Counted from the stretch's first letter, positions 1 to 8,700 are shown. The stretch: DNA of 64,000 bases from Anaerotardibacter muris (GCF_943192915.1 NZ_CALPCD010000009.1:1-64000), one strand, 5' to 3'. Notes: generated from the sequence alone by a model not told the origin. Program-made: numbers and translations.

Positions 1-1610
1 TCGATGTGGTCGCAGGCTCCCTTGCCGAGAACACCTACACCGGTTATAAGTTTGCTGGCATCGAAGGTGCGGCTCAGAACGCTACCCAGGTAGTCGCTGG
101 CACGGTCATTACTCTGACCTACACTCGTGACACCTCTGACTTTACTGCTCAAGGTGTAGAGCATGTTTACAACGGTCAGTACTTTGCTCCAACTGTCACC
201 TTTAGCGCCGACAATCCTCAGCGCACAGACGAAGTAGTCGCATATTATGATGGCCTTAGGTGGCTTCCGATCGACCAAAACGAAATGCCTGCTTACAAAG
301 ATGTCAATGTTGACGAGAACGGAAACGTTGTTGGCTATCCCGTTAAGCTGGGTGTTGTTTCTACCCTGGATGGCAAGCTGATTTGGGAAGCTCCCGAAGA
401 TGTTTACGTCACCATTACGCCTCGACCAGTAACGCTTGTTGCATACGATAAGGTCATGAACTATCAGGGCGACATTCCAGCTTTTGATGGTAAGTATTCC
501 CCTGGTACTGGTCTTATCGATCGAAATGATCTTGGTCAGATCTCCTTTGGTATGGTAGAGAATATCGAACCTTCATCACTTGAAGAGGGTGTTTACTACG
601 ATGCCATCACAGCAACGTATACCCCGAACAAGAATTACGTTGTTGCAGTCCAGCCAGGTACGCTTACCGTTCTTCCTTCTGATCAGAATGGCGTGAACGT
701 TACTGACACATCCGTAGTCTATGACGGCAATGGCTACTCGGTAGACGCATCTGCTCTTGTAGAAGGCTCTACCATCGAATACTCTCTTGATGGTCAGAAT
801 TGGACTACCGAGAATCCTGTCTTTGCCGATGCTGGCACCTATACCGTTTATGTTCGTGCCTTGGCTGACAACTACTCGGTAACTGATGTTGTAACCGGCA
901 CCGTTGCGATCGCTCCTCGTCCCGTTACTATTACGGTGAACAATGCAGCAAAGACTGCTGGCGACAACGACCCCGTATTCACGGGTTCTGTTGAAGGCTT
1001 GGTCAATGGCGACGATCTTGGTGAGGTAACTTATACCCGCACCAATGCAGCACAGGATGCAGGTGTCTATGCGGGTGCTATCACTGCAAACTACACCGCA
1101 AACGCTAACTATGAAGTTACCGTTATCAATGGTACTTTCACCATTACGGATGCTCCTGCACCTACACCTACGCCTACGCCGACCACTCCTGTGGATGATA
1201 ACCCCACCCCAGTTCCTGGTCCTGCAATTCCTGCAAACACCCCAGTTACTCCTGCTGGCCCCGCCTTCCCAGCTGGTGCACCTGCTGCAGCCCCTGCAGC
1301 TGGTCCTGCCCCTGCAGCTCCCGCTGCTGATGATGGCGTAGAGATCGCTGATGACGAGAACCCGCTGGCTGCTCCTGATGAGGAGATCCTCGATGACGAG
1401 AATCCGCTTGCGGCATTCGACACTCCTCAGTGCTGGGTACACTTCCTTATGTATCTGGGTATCGTGGCAACCGCAGTCTATGGCTTCGCGGTAGTATCCC
1501 GCCGCCTTGGTTATGCTCGTAAGATCAACAAGATCGATAAGGACATGACGGGTACGGCAAGCACCTCCCAGAGCGCATCGCGTTCTCAAGGAGCTGCTCA
1601 CACTGCATAA
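1..1610 (+). CDS. Large MBG-domain surface protein, C-terminal part (5' end outside window)
   Basis: The reading frame is open from the left edge, so only about the last 535 residues are present. The visible part holds tandem Ig-like MBG-type modules, recognisable by recurring phrases such as APRPVTITVNNAAKTAGD, GVYAGAITANYTANANYEV and FTITD. A Pro/Ala/Thr-rich stalk of roughly 75 residues follows. Next comes an acidic segment holding two copies of DDENPLAA or a close variant, a single hydrophobic helix (near FLMYLGIVATAVYGFAVV) and a basic cytoplasmic tail of about 40 residues. This is the usual plan of a cell-wall-spanning, C-terminally membrane-anchored adhesin or cell-surface protein. No LPXTG motif is present. 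A rho-independent terminator follows directly. The substrate or binding partner cannot be told from the sequence. Confidence 0.85.
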   Translation, partial: DVVAGSLAENTYTGYKFAGIEGAAQNATQVVAGTVITLTYTRDTSDFTAQGVEHVYNGQYFAPTVTFSADNPQRTDEVVAYYDGLRWLPIDQNEMPAYKDVNVDENGNVVGYPVKLGVVSTLDGKLIWEAPEDVYVTITPRPVTLVAYDKVMNYQGDIPAFDGKYSPGTGLIDRNDLGQISFGMVENIEPSSLEEGVYYDAITATYTPNKNYVVAVQPGTLTVLPSDQNGVNVTDTSVVYDGNGYSVDASALVEGSTIEYSLDGQNWTTENPVFADAGTYTVYVRALADNYSVTDVVTGTVAIAPRPVTITVNNAAKTAGDNDPVFTGSVEGLVNGDDLGEVTYTRTNAAQDAGVYAGAITANYTANANYEVTVINGTFTITDAPAPTPTPTPTTPVDDNPTPVPGPAIPANTPVTPAGPAFPAGAPAAAPAAGPAPAAPAADDGVEIADDENPLAAPDEEILDDENPLAAFDTPQCWVHFLMYLGIVATAVYGFAVVSRRLGYARKINKIDKDMTGTASTSQSASRSQGAAHTA

Positions 1611-1646
1611 GCAGAGCTGATTAGTTCAGCAGCTTATTCTCCTAGG

Positions 1647-1682
1647 AAGCGGTCGAGGAAACTCGGCCGCTTTCGCATTTTT
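1647..1682 (+). terminator. Rho-independent terminator after surface protein
   Basis: An 11-bp stem (AAGCGGTCGAG with CTCGGCCGCTT, one G-U pair) closes a GAAA tetraloop and is followed by TCGCATTTTT. It lies 37 bases after the surface-protein stop. Confidence 0.9.
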
Positions 1683-1860
1683 GGGTGGTGTTCGCAGGTG
1701 TGTTCACAATATGCTCGGCGAGTCATTCTTCAAGCAGAACGCACGCACTTCACCATTGGAAGAAGACTCGTTGTTGTCTGCCAGCGCACTGCCGCTCTAC
1801 CTGCGCAGGCATGATAAAATCTAGTTTTGTTTCACTAATACGAACGAGATTGGATCGTGT

Positions 1861-2331
1861 ATGACGTGTAGTGCGAAAAATCCTGTTATCGGCATCATCA
1901 TGGGTTCTGAATCCGACATGCCCGTGATGGAAGCATGCATGAAGCAGCTTGACGAATTCGGCGTGCCGTACGAAGTGAAGGTAGCCAGCGCTCATCGCAA
2001 ACCTGCAGAGGTTCACGAATGGGCTTCTACTGCTACCGAACGCGGCATTCGCGTGATCATCGCTGCGGCTGGCAAGGCTGCACATCTTGGTGGCGTTGTT
2101 GCTGCGTACACTCCAGCGCCCGTCATCGCGGTTCCGATCAAGACCAGCGATCTGGGCGGACTCGATTCACTCCTTTCCATGGTGCAGATGCCCAGCGGCG
2201 TTCCCGTTGCTTGTGTTGCCATCAACGGTGCAAAGAATGCAGCTATCTTGGCTGTTCAGATGATGGGTACTGGCTGTGAAGGTGCTCGTCAGAAGATCGT
2301 CAAGATGAAAGAAGACATGGCAAACGCTTAA
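1861..2331 (+). CDS. purE: N5-carboxyaminoimidazole ribonucleotide mutase PurE (class I)
   Basis: 156 residues, the normal size of class I PurE. It shifts the carboxyl group of N5-CAIR to give CAIR in purine synthesis, in the cytoplasm. Family hallmarks are all visible: GSESD near residue 16 (phosphate and substrate loop), SAHRKP near residue 44, [14 protein letters not shown] near residue 72, and [19 protein letters not shown]. The usual AAHLPG appears here as AAHLGG. No purK or other pur gene is adjacent, so the partner carboxylase must lie elsewhere. A TAAAAT-like -10 element lies about 45 bases upstream. The ATG at 1861 has only a weak purine stretch (GGAT) ahead of it, but no better start leaves the conserved N-terminus intact. 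Confidence 0.95.
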   Translation: MTCSAKNPVIGIIMGSESDMPVMEACMKQLDEFGVPYEVKVASAHRKPAEVHEWASTATERGIRVIIAAAGKAAHLGGVVAAYTPAPVIAVPIKTSDLGGLDSLLSMVQMPSGVPVACVAINGAKNAAILAVQMMGTGCEGARQKIVKMKEDMANA

Positions 2332-2393
2332 GCTCTTGCTCATGGCTCGCTTCGCGGGCCATCCTTGTTCCAATCTACGAAAACGAGGTATAC

Positions 2394-4382
2394 GTGACCA
2401 AATCATTCCTTATGGGAAACCAGGCATTCGCCCATGCTGCGCTCGAGGCTGGCGTGCGCGTTTGCGCTGGCTATCCGGGCACTCCATCTTCTGAGGTCAT
2501 CGAGACGGTTGCCGCGCTTCGCGAAAACGGTTCTGCTCACGATGTTTACGTTGAGTGGTCTACCAACGAAAAGGCCGCGCTTGAAATGCTGGCAGGCGCT
2601 TCGCTTTCGGGCGCACGCACGCTATTCACGGCGAAGCAGGTTGGCTTGAACGTGGCCAGCGATGCGCTCATGTCGCTGAACTATATTGGCGTTGAAGGCG
2701 GCACCGTGCTGTTGGTGGCCGACGACCCTGGTCCTATCTCTTCTCAGACCGAGCAGGACACGCGTCGCTTTGCATCTTTCGCGAAGGTTCCTGTATTCGA
2801 CCCAGCTACGCCCGAACAGGGTTGTGCGATGATCGCGGCAGCATACGACCTGTCCGAGCGCTATCACACGCCGGTCATCTTCCGTCCTACTACGCGCATC
2901 TGTCATGCGTCCACCTTCATGGATGTTGCGGATGAAACGCATGCGCGCGAACCCGAAGGTTTCGAGAAGGATCCTAGCAGGTGGGTGATCTTCCCTGGTC
3001 GTTCTTATCGTGCGCATGGCCAGATCAACGAACGATTGCCGCAGATCGCAGCAGATTTCAGCAATTCGCCGTTCAACCCTTGGGAAGAAGTTGCGGGCAC
3101 CGATGAAGGCGCGAAGATCGGCATCATCGCAGGTGGAATCTCATATGCCTATGCGCAAGAGGCGCTTCGTCAGATCGAAACGAAGGTTTCTGAAGCTGGC
3201 GCGCTTTCGCCGAGCTATCGCTTGATGCAGGTGGGCACACCCTACCCGTTCCCTGAGGCAGCGGTTAAGGAATTCGTCTCTGACCTGGATAAGGTATTGG
3301 TGTTGGAAGAGCTCGATCATGTGATCGAGGACGAGATGCTGAAGCTGTGCGGTAAACTGCACGCCAGCTACGAAGTGTTTGGCAAGCTCACGGGTACCAC
3401 GCTCGACCGCGGCGAGAACTCGGTCGATGTTATCCAGCAACAGATCGAAGCGTTCTTCGGCTTGAATCTTCCTGAAGAAAAGCCCCGCGTTGTTGAATTC
3501 AACGAGCCTATTCCTGAACGACCTGCTACGTTGTGTGCAGGCTGCCCCCATCGTGGTGCATTCTATGCCGTGAAGAAAGCACTCGGCCGCAAGCAGCAGG
3601 CGGTGATGTGCGGTGATATCGGTTGCTACACTTTGGGCAACGCCGAGCCGCTCAATGCGGTGGACACGTGCTTGGATATGGGCGCGGGCATCACCATGGC
3701 TCAAGGTTTCAACGTTATCGAGCCTGATAAGAAGGCAATTGCCTTCGTGGGCGATTCCACGTTCTTCGCCTCAGGCATGACCGGCGTTGCGAATGCGGTC
3801 TACAATCGCCACGACATCACCATCGTGGTGCTGGACAACGCCACCACGGCAATGACTGGTTCGCAGCCTCACCCTGGCACGGGTGCAACATTGATGGGCG
3901 GATTCACGGCGCCTATCTCGATCGAAGCGGTGCTCAGCTCGCTGGGAGTGAAGAAGATCACCAAGGCGAACCCGCTGTTCGCGGATAAAGCTATCGAAGC
4001 TGCGCGCGAAGCCATCGAATACGATGGGCCTTCTGCGGTCATCTATGAATCACCATGCACGAAGCTGACCAGGCCGAAGCCGCCAGTTTACTTCATCGCG
4101 AATGCATGTGCAGGTTGCCGCAAGTGCGTTACCACTATTGGATGCCCAGCTCTTGGTTGGAGCGAACTGAGTCATCACGTCACCATCGATCGCGATATGT
4201 GCGTGGGCTGCGGTCTATGCACCGATATTTGCGAATACGGCGCGATCTCGTGTCCTACGCGCAAACGCGTGCGTCCCGTACTGCCTCCGCGTTCTACGCG
4301 CTTGCACTCAGAAGACGGATCGCTCAGTCGATTCCCCACGCCTCAAGAACTTGCTGCACAAGAGGGAGGCAACGATGATTAA
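2394..4382 (+). CDS. iorA: Indolepyruvate:ferredoxin oxidoreductase, alpha subunit
   Basis: 662 residues starting at GTG 2394, with an RBS-like CGAGGT. IorA/IorB oxidatively decarboxylates arylpyruvates (from Trp, Phe, Tyr) to aryl-acetyl-CoA and reduces ferredoxin. Visible in order: the pyrimidine-binding domain (GYPGTPSSEVIET near residue 22), the TPP/Mg-binding region (CAGCPHRGAFYAVKKALG, MCGDIGCYTLG, GDSTFFASG, TTAMTGSQPHPGTG between about residues 380 and 500), and a C-terminal two-cluster ferredoxin domain (CAGCRKCVTTIGC and CVGCGLCTDICEYGAI, about 570-620). The stop overlaps the iorB start by 8 bases, so the two subunits are translationally coupled. The phenylacetate-CoA ligase gene downstream fits aryl-acid fermentation with ATP recovery. 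Confidence 0.95.
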   Translation: MTKSFLMGNQAFAHAALEAGVRVCAGYPGTPSSEVIETVAALRENGSAHDVYVEWSTNEKAALEMLAGASLSGARTLFTAKQVGLNVASDALMSLNYIGVEGGTVLLVADDPGPISSQTEQDTRRFASFAKVPVFDPATPEQGCAMIAAAYDLSERYHTPVIFRPTTRICHASTFMDVADETHAREPEGFEKDPSRWVIFPGRSYRAHGQINERLPQIAADFSNSPFNPWEEVAGTDEGAKIGIIAGGISYAYAQEALRQIETKVSEAGALSPSYRLMQVGTPYPFPEAAVKEFVSDLDKVLVLEELDHVIEDEMLKLCGKLHASYEVFGKLTGTTLDRGENSVDVIQQQIEAFFGLNLPEEKPRVVEFNEPIPERPATLCAGCPHRGAFYAVKKALGRKQQAVMCGDIGCYTLGNAEPLNAVDTCLDMGAGITMAQGFNVIEPDKKAIAFVGDSTFFASGMTGVANAVYNRHDITIVVLDNATTAMTGSQPHPGTGATLMGGFTAPISIEAVLSSLGVKKITKANPLFADKAIEAAREAIEYDGPSAVIYESPCTKLTRPKPPVYFIANACAGCRKCVTTIGCPALGWSELSHHVTIDRDMCVGCGLCTDICEYGAISCPTRKRVRPVLPPRSTRLHSEDGSLSRFPTPQELAAQEGGNDD

Positions 4383-5001
4383 TGTTTCTATCGCTGGTAT
4401 TGGCGGACAGGGAAGCGTGTTGGCTGCGCGCATCCTGGCTCAAGCTGCAGAGAATAAAGGCTGGCAGGTGCGCAGCGCAGAGACCATCGGCATGGCACAG
4501 CGCGGTGGCGATGTTATGTCGCACGTGCGCATGGGCAATGAGGGTGAAGCGGTGTTTTCGCCACTTCCTTCGAAGGGCAGCGTTGATGTGCTCATTGCGC
4601 TGGAGCCAGGTGAAGCAGCACGGAGCCTGCCATATTTGAAAGAGAAAGGCCTGTTGGTTGTAGCTTCTTCGGGTATCGCGCCTGTGAATGCAAGCTTCAA
4701 GCGACGCATGTATGAGCCAATGGTGTTGATCGAGGATATGAAGGCCGCGGGCGTGAAGATGGTAGTGGTGGACGACACCGAATTGGTGCGTCGACTTGGA
4801 GAGCCCAAGGCGCTGAACGTGATGATGCTGGCCTACGCCATCATTGCCGTGAACAAGCGCCCTGATTGCGTGGACAACGCCCTGCGTGGCGCGATATCGC
4901 TTGAAGATATCGAGCAGGCAATTCCCGCGTGCGTGAAGCGCAAGCTGGTCTCCACCAACGAAAAGGCCATCAAGGTGGTCCAACAAGTAGCCCGTATCTA
5001 G
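4375..5001 (+). CDS. iorB: Indolepyruvate:ferredoxin oxidoreductase, beta subunit
   Basis: 208 residues from ATG 4375; GAGGGAGGC just upstream is a good RBS. It belongs to the pyruvate/ketoisovalerate oxidoreductase gamma-domain family: GIGGQGSVLAARILAQAA near residue 8 and SAETIGMAQRGGDVMSHVR near residue 37 are diagnostic. It forms the catalytic complex with IorA, whose 3' end it overlaps. An upstream in-frame TTG would add eight residues but would place the RBS inside the gene, so it was rejected. A hairpin with a T-run lies 20 bases after the stop and may reduce readthrough into the ligase gene. Confidence 0.95.
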   Translation: MINVSIAGIGGQGSVLAARILAQAAENKGWQVRSAETIGMAQRGGDVMSHVRMGNEGEAVFSPLPSKGSVDVLIALEPGEAARSLPYLKEKGLLVVASSGIAPVNASFKRRMYEPMVLIEDMKAAGVKMVVVDDTELVRRLGEPKALNVMMLAYAIIAVNKRPDCVDNALRGAISLEDIEQAIPACVKRKLVSTNEKAIKVVQQVARI

Positions 5002-5020
5002 CTGGGAACGGGTTCAACAT

Positions 5021-5055
5021 GTAGACAAATTGGGGGCAGCCCCTTTTTTGTCTAC
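5021..5055 (+). repeat. Hairpin with T-run between iorB and paaK (degenerate palindromic repeat)
   Basis: GTAGACAAA (5021-5029) pairs with TTTGTCTAC (5047-5055), and an inner GGGG/CCCC stem surrounds a CAG loop. T6 sits at the 3' side. It is preceded by GGGAACGGGTTCA, so it looks like a decayed copy of the GGGGACGGGTTCA repeat family found elsewhere in the window. It could act as a partial terminator. Confidence 0.6.
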
Positions 5056-5083
5056 GGCACCAACCATCACCAAGGGAGAGAAG

Positions 5084-6319
5084 ATGAAACTTAACGACGA
5101 ACAGTTCGCAATCTTAAAAGATCAGTTCAAGACGCTAAAAGATCGCTCCCCTTTCTACGCGAAGAAGTTCGCGGATGTGGATTTGGCTGCCGTGCAGACC
5201 CAGGAAGATTTCGAAGCGCTCCCTTTTTCTGAGAAGGCCGATCTGCGCGAAGCTTATCCTTTGGGATTGGCTGCAGTTCCCGAAAGCGAGATCGTCCGAA
5301 TCCATTCTTCATCAGGCACAACAGGTACGCCCGTTATCATCCCCTACACCCAACAAGACGTGATCGACTGGGCTGTTCAGTTTGCACGCTGTTACGAAAT
5401 GGCTGGCATCACCAACGAAGATCGCATCCAGATAACCCCCGGTTATGGTTTATGGACCGCTGGCATTGGCTTTCAGTTGGGTGCCGAACGCTTGGGCGCG
5501 ATGGCAGTTCCAATGGGGCCTGGCAACACCGACAAGCAGATCAAGTTCATGAAGGATATGCAGTCTAGCGTTCTGTGCGCCACCAGCTCATATGCCCTTT
5601 TGCTTGCTGAAGAGATTGCCAAGCGCGGCGTGCGCGATGAGCTGAACCTGAAGCGTGCGGTCATTGGTTCCGAACGCTGGGGCCACAAGATGCGCGAACG
5701 CATCGCTAACGAACTGGGCGTGAAGATCTACGACATCTATGGTCTTACGGAAGTCTATGGCCCTGGCATTGGTATTTCCTGCGATCACGAATGCGGCATG
5801 CACGTGTGGGATGACTACTGCTACTTCGAAGTGGTCGATCCAAAGACGGGCGAAGTGCTGCCCGATGGCGAGATCGGCGAGCTTGTCATCACTACGCTGC
5901 GCAAGCAAGGCGCGCCGTTGGTGCGCTATCGCACCCATGACCTTACGCGCATTATCCCAGGTGAATGCCCTTGTGGATCGCCTTATCCTCGCATCGATAC
6001 GCTCATCGGGCGCACTGATGACATGGTGAAGGTGAAGGGAGTGAATATCTTCCCCGCGCAGATCGAAGAGATCATCAAGTTCACGGATGGCGCGTCTTCG
6101 GAATACCAGGTGATGATCGATCATTTGGATGGCAAGGATATCATGACGGTCTTCTTCGAGACCGAAGCTGAAGGTGATGCACGCGATCAGATCGAGCGTA
6201 ACATGGAATCGATCTTCAAGGGCAAGCTCGGCATGACCCCGCATGCAAAAGCGGTGTCGATCGGCGAACTCCCTCGTTCTGAGAAGAAGACCCAGCGCAT
6301 CTTCGACAATCGCTACTAA
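5084..6319 (+). CDS. paaK: Phenylacetate-CoA ligase family protein (AMP-forming)
   Basis: 411 residues from ATG 5084 with RBS AAGGGAGAG. The adenylate-forming family is shown by HSSSGTTGTPVIIPYT near residue 71 (phosphate loop), YDIYGLTEVYGPG near residue 215, YRTHDLTRI, and the C-terminal hinge and lysine region GRTDDMVKVKGVNIFPAQIEE, ending in SEKKTQRIFDNRY. Family members activate phenylacetate or related aryl acids as CoA thioesters; run in reverse they make ATP from the aryl-acetyl-CoA produced by IorAB. The position right after iorAB supports that role. Exact acid specificity cannot be read from the sequence. Confidence 0.9.
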   Translation: MKLNDEQFAILKDQFKTLKDRSPFYAKKFADVDLAAVQTQEDFEALPFSEKADLREAYPLGLAAVPESEIVRIHSSSGTTGTPVIIPYTQQDVIDWAVQFARCYEMAGITNEDRIQITPGYGLWTAGIGFQLGAERLGAMAVPMGPGNTDKQIKFMKDMQSSVLCATSSYALLLAEEIAKRGVRDELNLKRAVIGSERWGHKMRERIANELGVKIYDIYGLTEVYGPGIGISCDHECGMHVWDDYCYFEVVDPKTGEVLPDGEIGELVITTLRKQGAPLVRYRTHDLTRIIPGECPCGSPYPRIDTLIGRTDDMVKVKGVNIFPAQIEEIIKFTDGASSEYQVMIDHLDGKDIMTVFFETEAEGDARDQIERNMESIFKGKLGMTPHAKAVSIGELPRSEKKTQRIFDNRY

Positions 6320-6321
6320 TC

Positions 6322-6429
6322 GGGGACGGGTTCATTTCTGGCCCGGACACTTTGGGGACAGGTTCAGGATTCCAGTCGGAGTCTTGAGCCTGCCCCTTTT
6401 TTGTCCCGGACAGAAATGAACCCGTCCCC
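6322..6429. repeat. Dispersed nested palindrome, full copy (type A)
   Basis: The outer arms are perfect 19-bp inverted repeats: GGGGACGGGTTCATTTCTG (6322-6340) and its complement (6411-6429). Inside lies a second imperfect palindrome, GGGGACAGGTTCA against TGAGCCTGCCCC, with TTTTTT on its 3' side. It begins three bases after the paaK stop, so it may also serve as its terminator. Near-identical copies are at 8549-8656 and 15650-15755. Confidence 0.9.
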
Positions 6430-6514
6430 AATACGGGAAATCACTGATTTTCCGCTTTCCGAAATATATCTTTCGCGGGGTAGTGCATATATGCGCTTGT
6501 GTTAAAGTGCTTGC

Positions 6515-6706
6515 ATGGTTCTTTCGGGAGTACATACTACGAGCTGTGCGATCCGCACCCAGCATTGGGCGCAAGGGTCCACCAATAAGTGCGCGATCAT
6601 GTCGGAACACTGGGCACAGGGTTCCTTCGACGAGCGCGCTGTTATGTCCGAGCATCTTGCTCAGGGCTCGAGCTGTATTCTCACCACACCTCCATCGTTC
6701 AATTGA
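6515..6706 (+). CDS. 63-residue peptide with three 15-residue repeats, possible leader peptide
   Basis: Not a recognised family. The peptide holds three consecutive 15-residue units: CAIRTQHWAQGSTNK, CAIMSEHWAQGSFDE and RAVMSEHLAQGSSCI. The 45-base DNA units differ mostly at third codon positions (GCG/GCT, CAC/CAT, CAA/CAG, GGG/GGT/GGC), which suggests the protein rather than the DNA is kept. No clear RBS precedes ATG 6515, which weakens the call. A terminator starts 8 bases after the stop, and the symporter gene lies beyond it. That order of short peptide, terminator and transporter resembles an attenuation leader, but it could equally be a small independent gene. Confidence 0.45.
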   Translation: MVLSGVHTTSCAIRTQHWAQGSTNKCAIMSEHWAQGSFDERAVMSEHLAQGSSCILTTPPSFN

Positions 6707-6713
6707 TATCAAT

Positions 6714-6745
6714 AGCACAGGGGTATTCGACCCGGTGCTTTTTTT
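6714..6745 (+). terminator. Rho-independent terminator between repeat peptide and symporter
   Basis: AGCAC/GTGCT and GGGT/ACCC stems, separated by a small internal loop, close an ATTCG loop and are followed by seven Ts. Because it lies between the small peptide and the symporter on the same strand, it could act as an attenuator. Confidence 0.8.
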
Positions 6746-6838
6746 ATGCGTGAAAACGGGTCGAACAGCGTGCACTTTGAACGAAGCGGGTAACGAAAGA
6801 CCTGGTAGATAGTAAGTTAGGAAGAAGAAAGAGAAGCA

Positions 6839-8449
6839 ATGATCCTGAAAGTCCTTATCGTAGTGATCTTCGCTGCGGTCACGGTTGCGGTAGGCATCTT
6901 CGCCCGCAAGCATTCCAAGAGCGTTGACGGTTTCGTGTTGGGCGGCCGTAACGTTGGTCCCTGGCTTTCTGCGTTCGCGTTCGGCACCAGCTATTTTTCA
7001 GCGGTCGTGTTCGTTGGTTATGCAGGTCAGTTCGGCTGGAAGTACGGCATGTCAGTCTTCTGGGTTGGCATTGGCAATGCGGTCATTGGTTCGCTGTTGG
7101 CATGGTGGGTGCTCGGTCCGCGTACGCGCGAGATGACCCAGCGCCTCAAAGCTACTACCATGCCGGAATTCTTTGGCAAGCGCTACAATTCGAAAGCATT
7201 GCGCATTGCAGCGGCAGCGATCATCTTCGTCTTCCTCATTCCGTATACCGCTTCGGTCTATAACGGCCTATCACGCCTGTTCGGCATGGCATTCGGCTTG
7301 CCTTACGAGTGGTGCGTCATCGGTATGGCGGTCATCACGTGCATATATGTGGTGCTTGGTGGTTATGTTGCTTCGGTCTGGAACGACTTCATCCAGGGAA
7401 CCATCATGCTCATTGGCATCGTTGCGGTCATCGTTGCGGTGCTGAATGGTCAGGGCGGTTTCGCTCAGGCGGTCATCGACCTTTCGCATGTTGCGCTTGA
7501 AGGCAGCGAGATGAACGGCCCATTCGTTGCGATGTTCGGGCCTGACTTATTGAATCTATTGGGCGTTATCATACTAACATCGCTGGGTACTTGGGCATTG
7601 CCGCAGATGGTCCAGAAGTTCTACGCCATCAAGACTGGTCCCGCTATCAAGCAGGGTGCCATCATCTCGACTATCTTCGCGCTGGTCGTATCTGGTGGCT
7701 GCTATTTCCTTGGTGGCTTTGGTCGTTTGTTCGGCGACGACATTGCCTACGCTGCCAACGGCACGCCTATCTACGACTCGATCATCCCCACCATGTTGGC
7801 AGGTTTGCCTGACATCTTGCTGGGCATCGTTGTGGTGCTGGTTCTTTCGGCATCTATGTCCACGCTGGCTGGTCTGGTCCTCACCTCGTCTTCGACGCTC
7901 ACGCTTGACCTGATCAAGGGTAATATCGTGAAGAAGATGACCGAGAAGAAGCAGGTCGCTTACATGCGCGTCTTCATCGTGGTCTTTGTTGCCATCTCTG
8001 CTGGCATCGCACTGTTCCAGTATCACTCAACGGTCGTGTTCATCGCGCAGTTGATGGGTTATTCCTGGGGTGCGCTTTCGGGCTCGTTCCTCGGTCCCTT
8101 CTTCTGGGGCTTGTTCTCGGGTCGCGTTTCGAAGCCGGCTGTTTGGTGCAGCTTTGCGCTGGGTGTTGGCATGACGGTTACGAACATGATCTTCGGCTAC
8201 ATCGATTCGCCGATCAACTGCGGCGCGATCTGCATGGTTGCATCGCTTATCCTGGTTCCAATAGTCAGCTTCTTTACGAAGCCTGTTCCGTTCACGGTGA
8301 AGCCACCTTCGATGTCTGGCGCGATTGACCGCGAATTGGTCTACGGTGCGAAGGAGCAGAATGTGATCGAGACCCAGCAGCAGCTTCGAGCTCAAACCGC
8401 TGGCGCCTCAGCCTCCACATCCGAATCTGGCTCCCCTCAAAAGGAATAA
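6839..8449 (+). CDS. Sodium:solute symporter (SSS family)
   Basis: 536 residues with about 13 predicted membrane helices. The SSS fold is recognisable from SVDGFVLGGRNVGPWLSAFAFGTSYFSAV near the N-terminus, the conserved ALPQMVQKFYAIK region near residue 255, and the sodium-site helix LSASMSTLAGLVLTSSSTLTLD near residue 340. The C-terminal 60 residues are polar and cytoplasmic. ATG 6839 is preceded by AGAAGAAAGAGAAG. The substrate is not clear; the location behind iorAB-paaK makes an organic acid or amino acid plausible, but this is inference. A strong terminator follows at 8502-8542. Confidence 0.9.
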   Translation: MILKVLIVVIFAAVTVAVGIFARKHSKSVDGFVLGGRNVGPWLSAFAFGTSYFSAVVFVGYAGQFGWKYGMSVFWVGIGNAVIGSLLAWWVLGPRTREMTQRLKATTMPEFFGKRYNSKALRIAAAAIIFVFLIPYTASVYNGLSRLFGMAFGLPYEWCVIGMAVITCIYVVLGGYVASVWNDFIQGTIMLIGIVAVIVAVLNGQGGFAQAVIDLSHVALEGSEMNGPFVAMFGPDLLNLLGVIILTSLGTWALPQMVQKFYAIKTGPAIKQGAIISTIFALVVSGGCYFLGGFGRLFGDDIAYAANGTPIYDSIIPTMLAGLPDILLGIVVVLVLSASMSTLAGLVLTSSSTLTLDLIKGNIVKKMTEKKQVAYMRVFIVVFVAISAGIALFQYHSTVVFIAQLMGYSWGALSGSFLGPFFWGLFSGRVSKPAVWCSFALGVGMTVTNMIFGYIDSPINCGAICMVASLILVPIVSFFTKPVPFTVKPPSMSGAIDRELVYGAKEQNVIETQQQLRAQTAGASASTSESGSPQKE

Positions 8450-8450
8450 C

Positions 8451-8494
8451 AGGGACGGAGGCAAAACTGTCCCGGACACCAGGGGACGGACCCA
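8451..8494. repeat. Dispersed repeat, short variant (type B)
   Basis: AGGGACGGAGGCAAAACTGTCCCGGACA followed by GGGGACGGACCC. The same variant, with GGCGAAACTG, occurs at 42472-42526. It begins right after the symporter stop codon. Confidence 0.7.
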
Positions 8495-8501
8495 ACCTCA
8501 A

Positions 8502-8542
8502 AAGGCGGTCGAGCACCAAGTTCGCCCGCCTTCTTTTTGTTC
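8502..8542 (+). terminator. Rho-independent terminator after symporter
   Basis: AAGGCGG (8502-8508) pairs with CCGCCTT (8526-8532), followed by CTTTTTGTTCTTT. Confidence 0.85.
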
Positions 8543-8548
8543 TTTATC

Positions 8549-8656
8549 GGGGACGAGTTCATTTCTGTCCCGGACATTTTGGGGGTAGGTTCAGAATTTT
8601 AGTTGGAAGATTGAACCTGTCCCCATTTTGTCCCGGGCAGGATTGAACCCGTCCCC
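8549..8656. repeat. Dispersed nested palindrome, full copy (type A)
   Basis: Outer arms are GGGGACGAGTTCATTTCTG and CAGGATTGAACCCGTCCCC, with an inner palindrome around GGGTAGGTTCA and TGAACCTGTCCCC. It is slightly more diverged than the copy at 6322-6429. It fills the gap between the symporter terminator and the next gene. Confidence 0.85.
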
Positions 8657-8700
8657 AAAATGGAATTATGCTCCAGCCGCGATTTTTGTTCAGGTCGCAA

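Noticed and set aside
576..1601. 341-codon open frame antisense to the surface-protein gene
   Set aside because: It follows from the codon bias of the repeats on the plus strand. The translation is rich in Cys and Arg and has no domain character, and no RBS is present.
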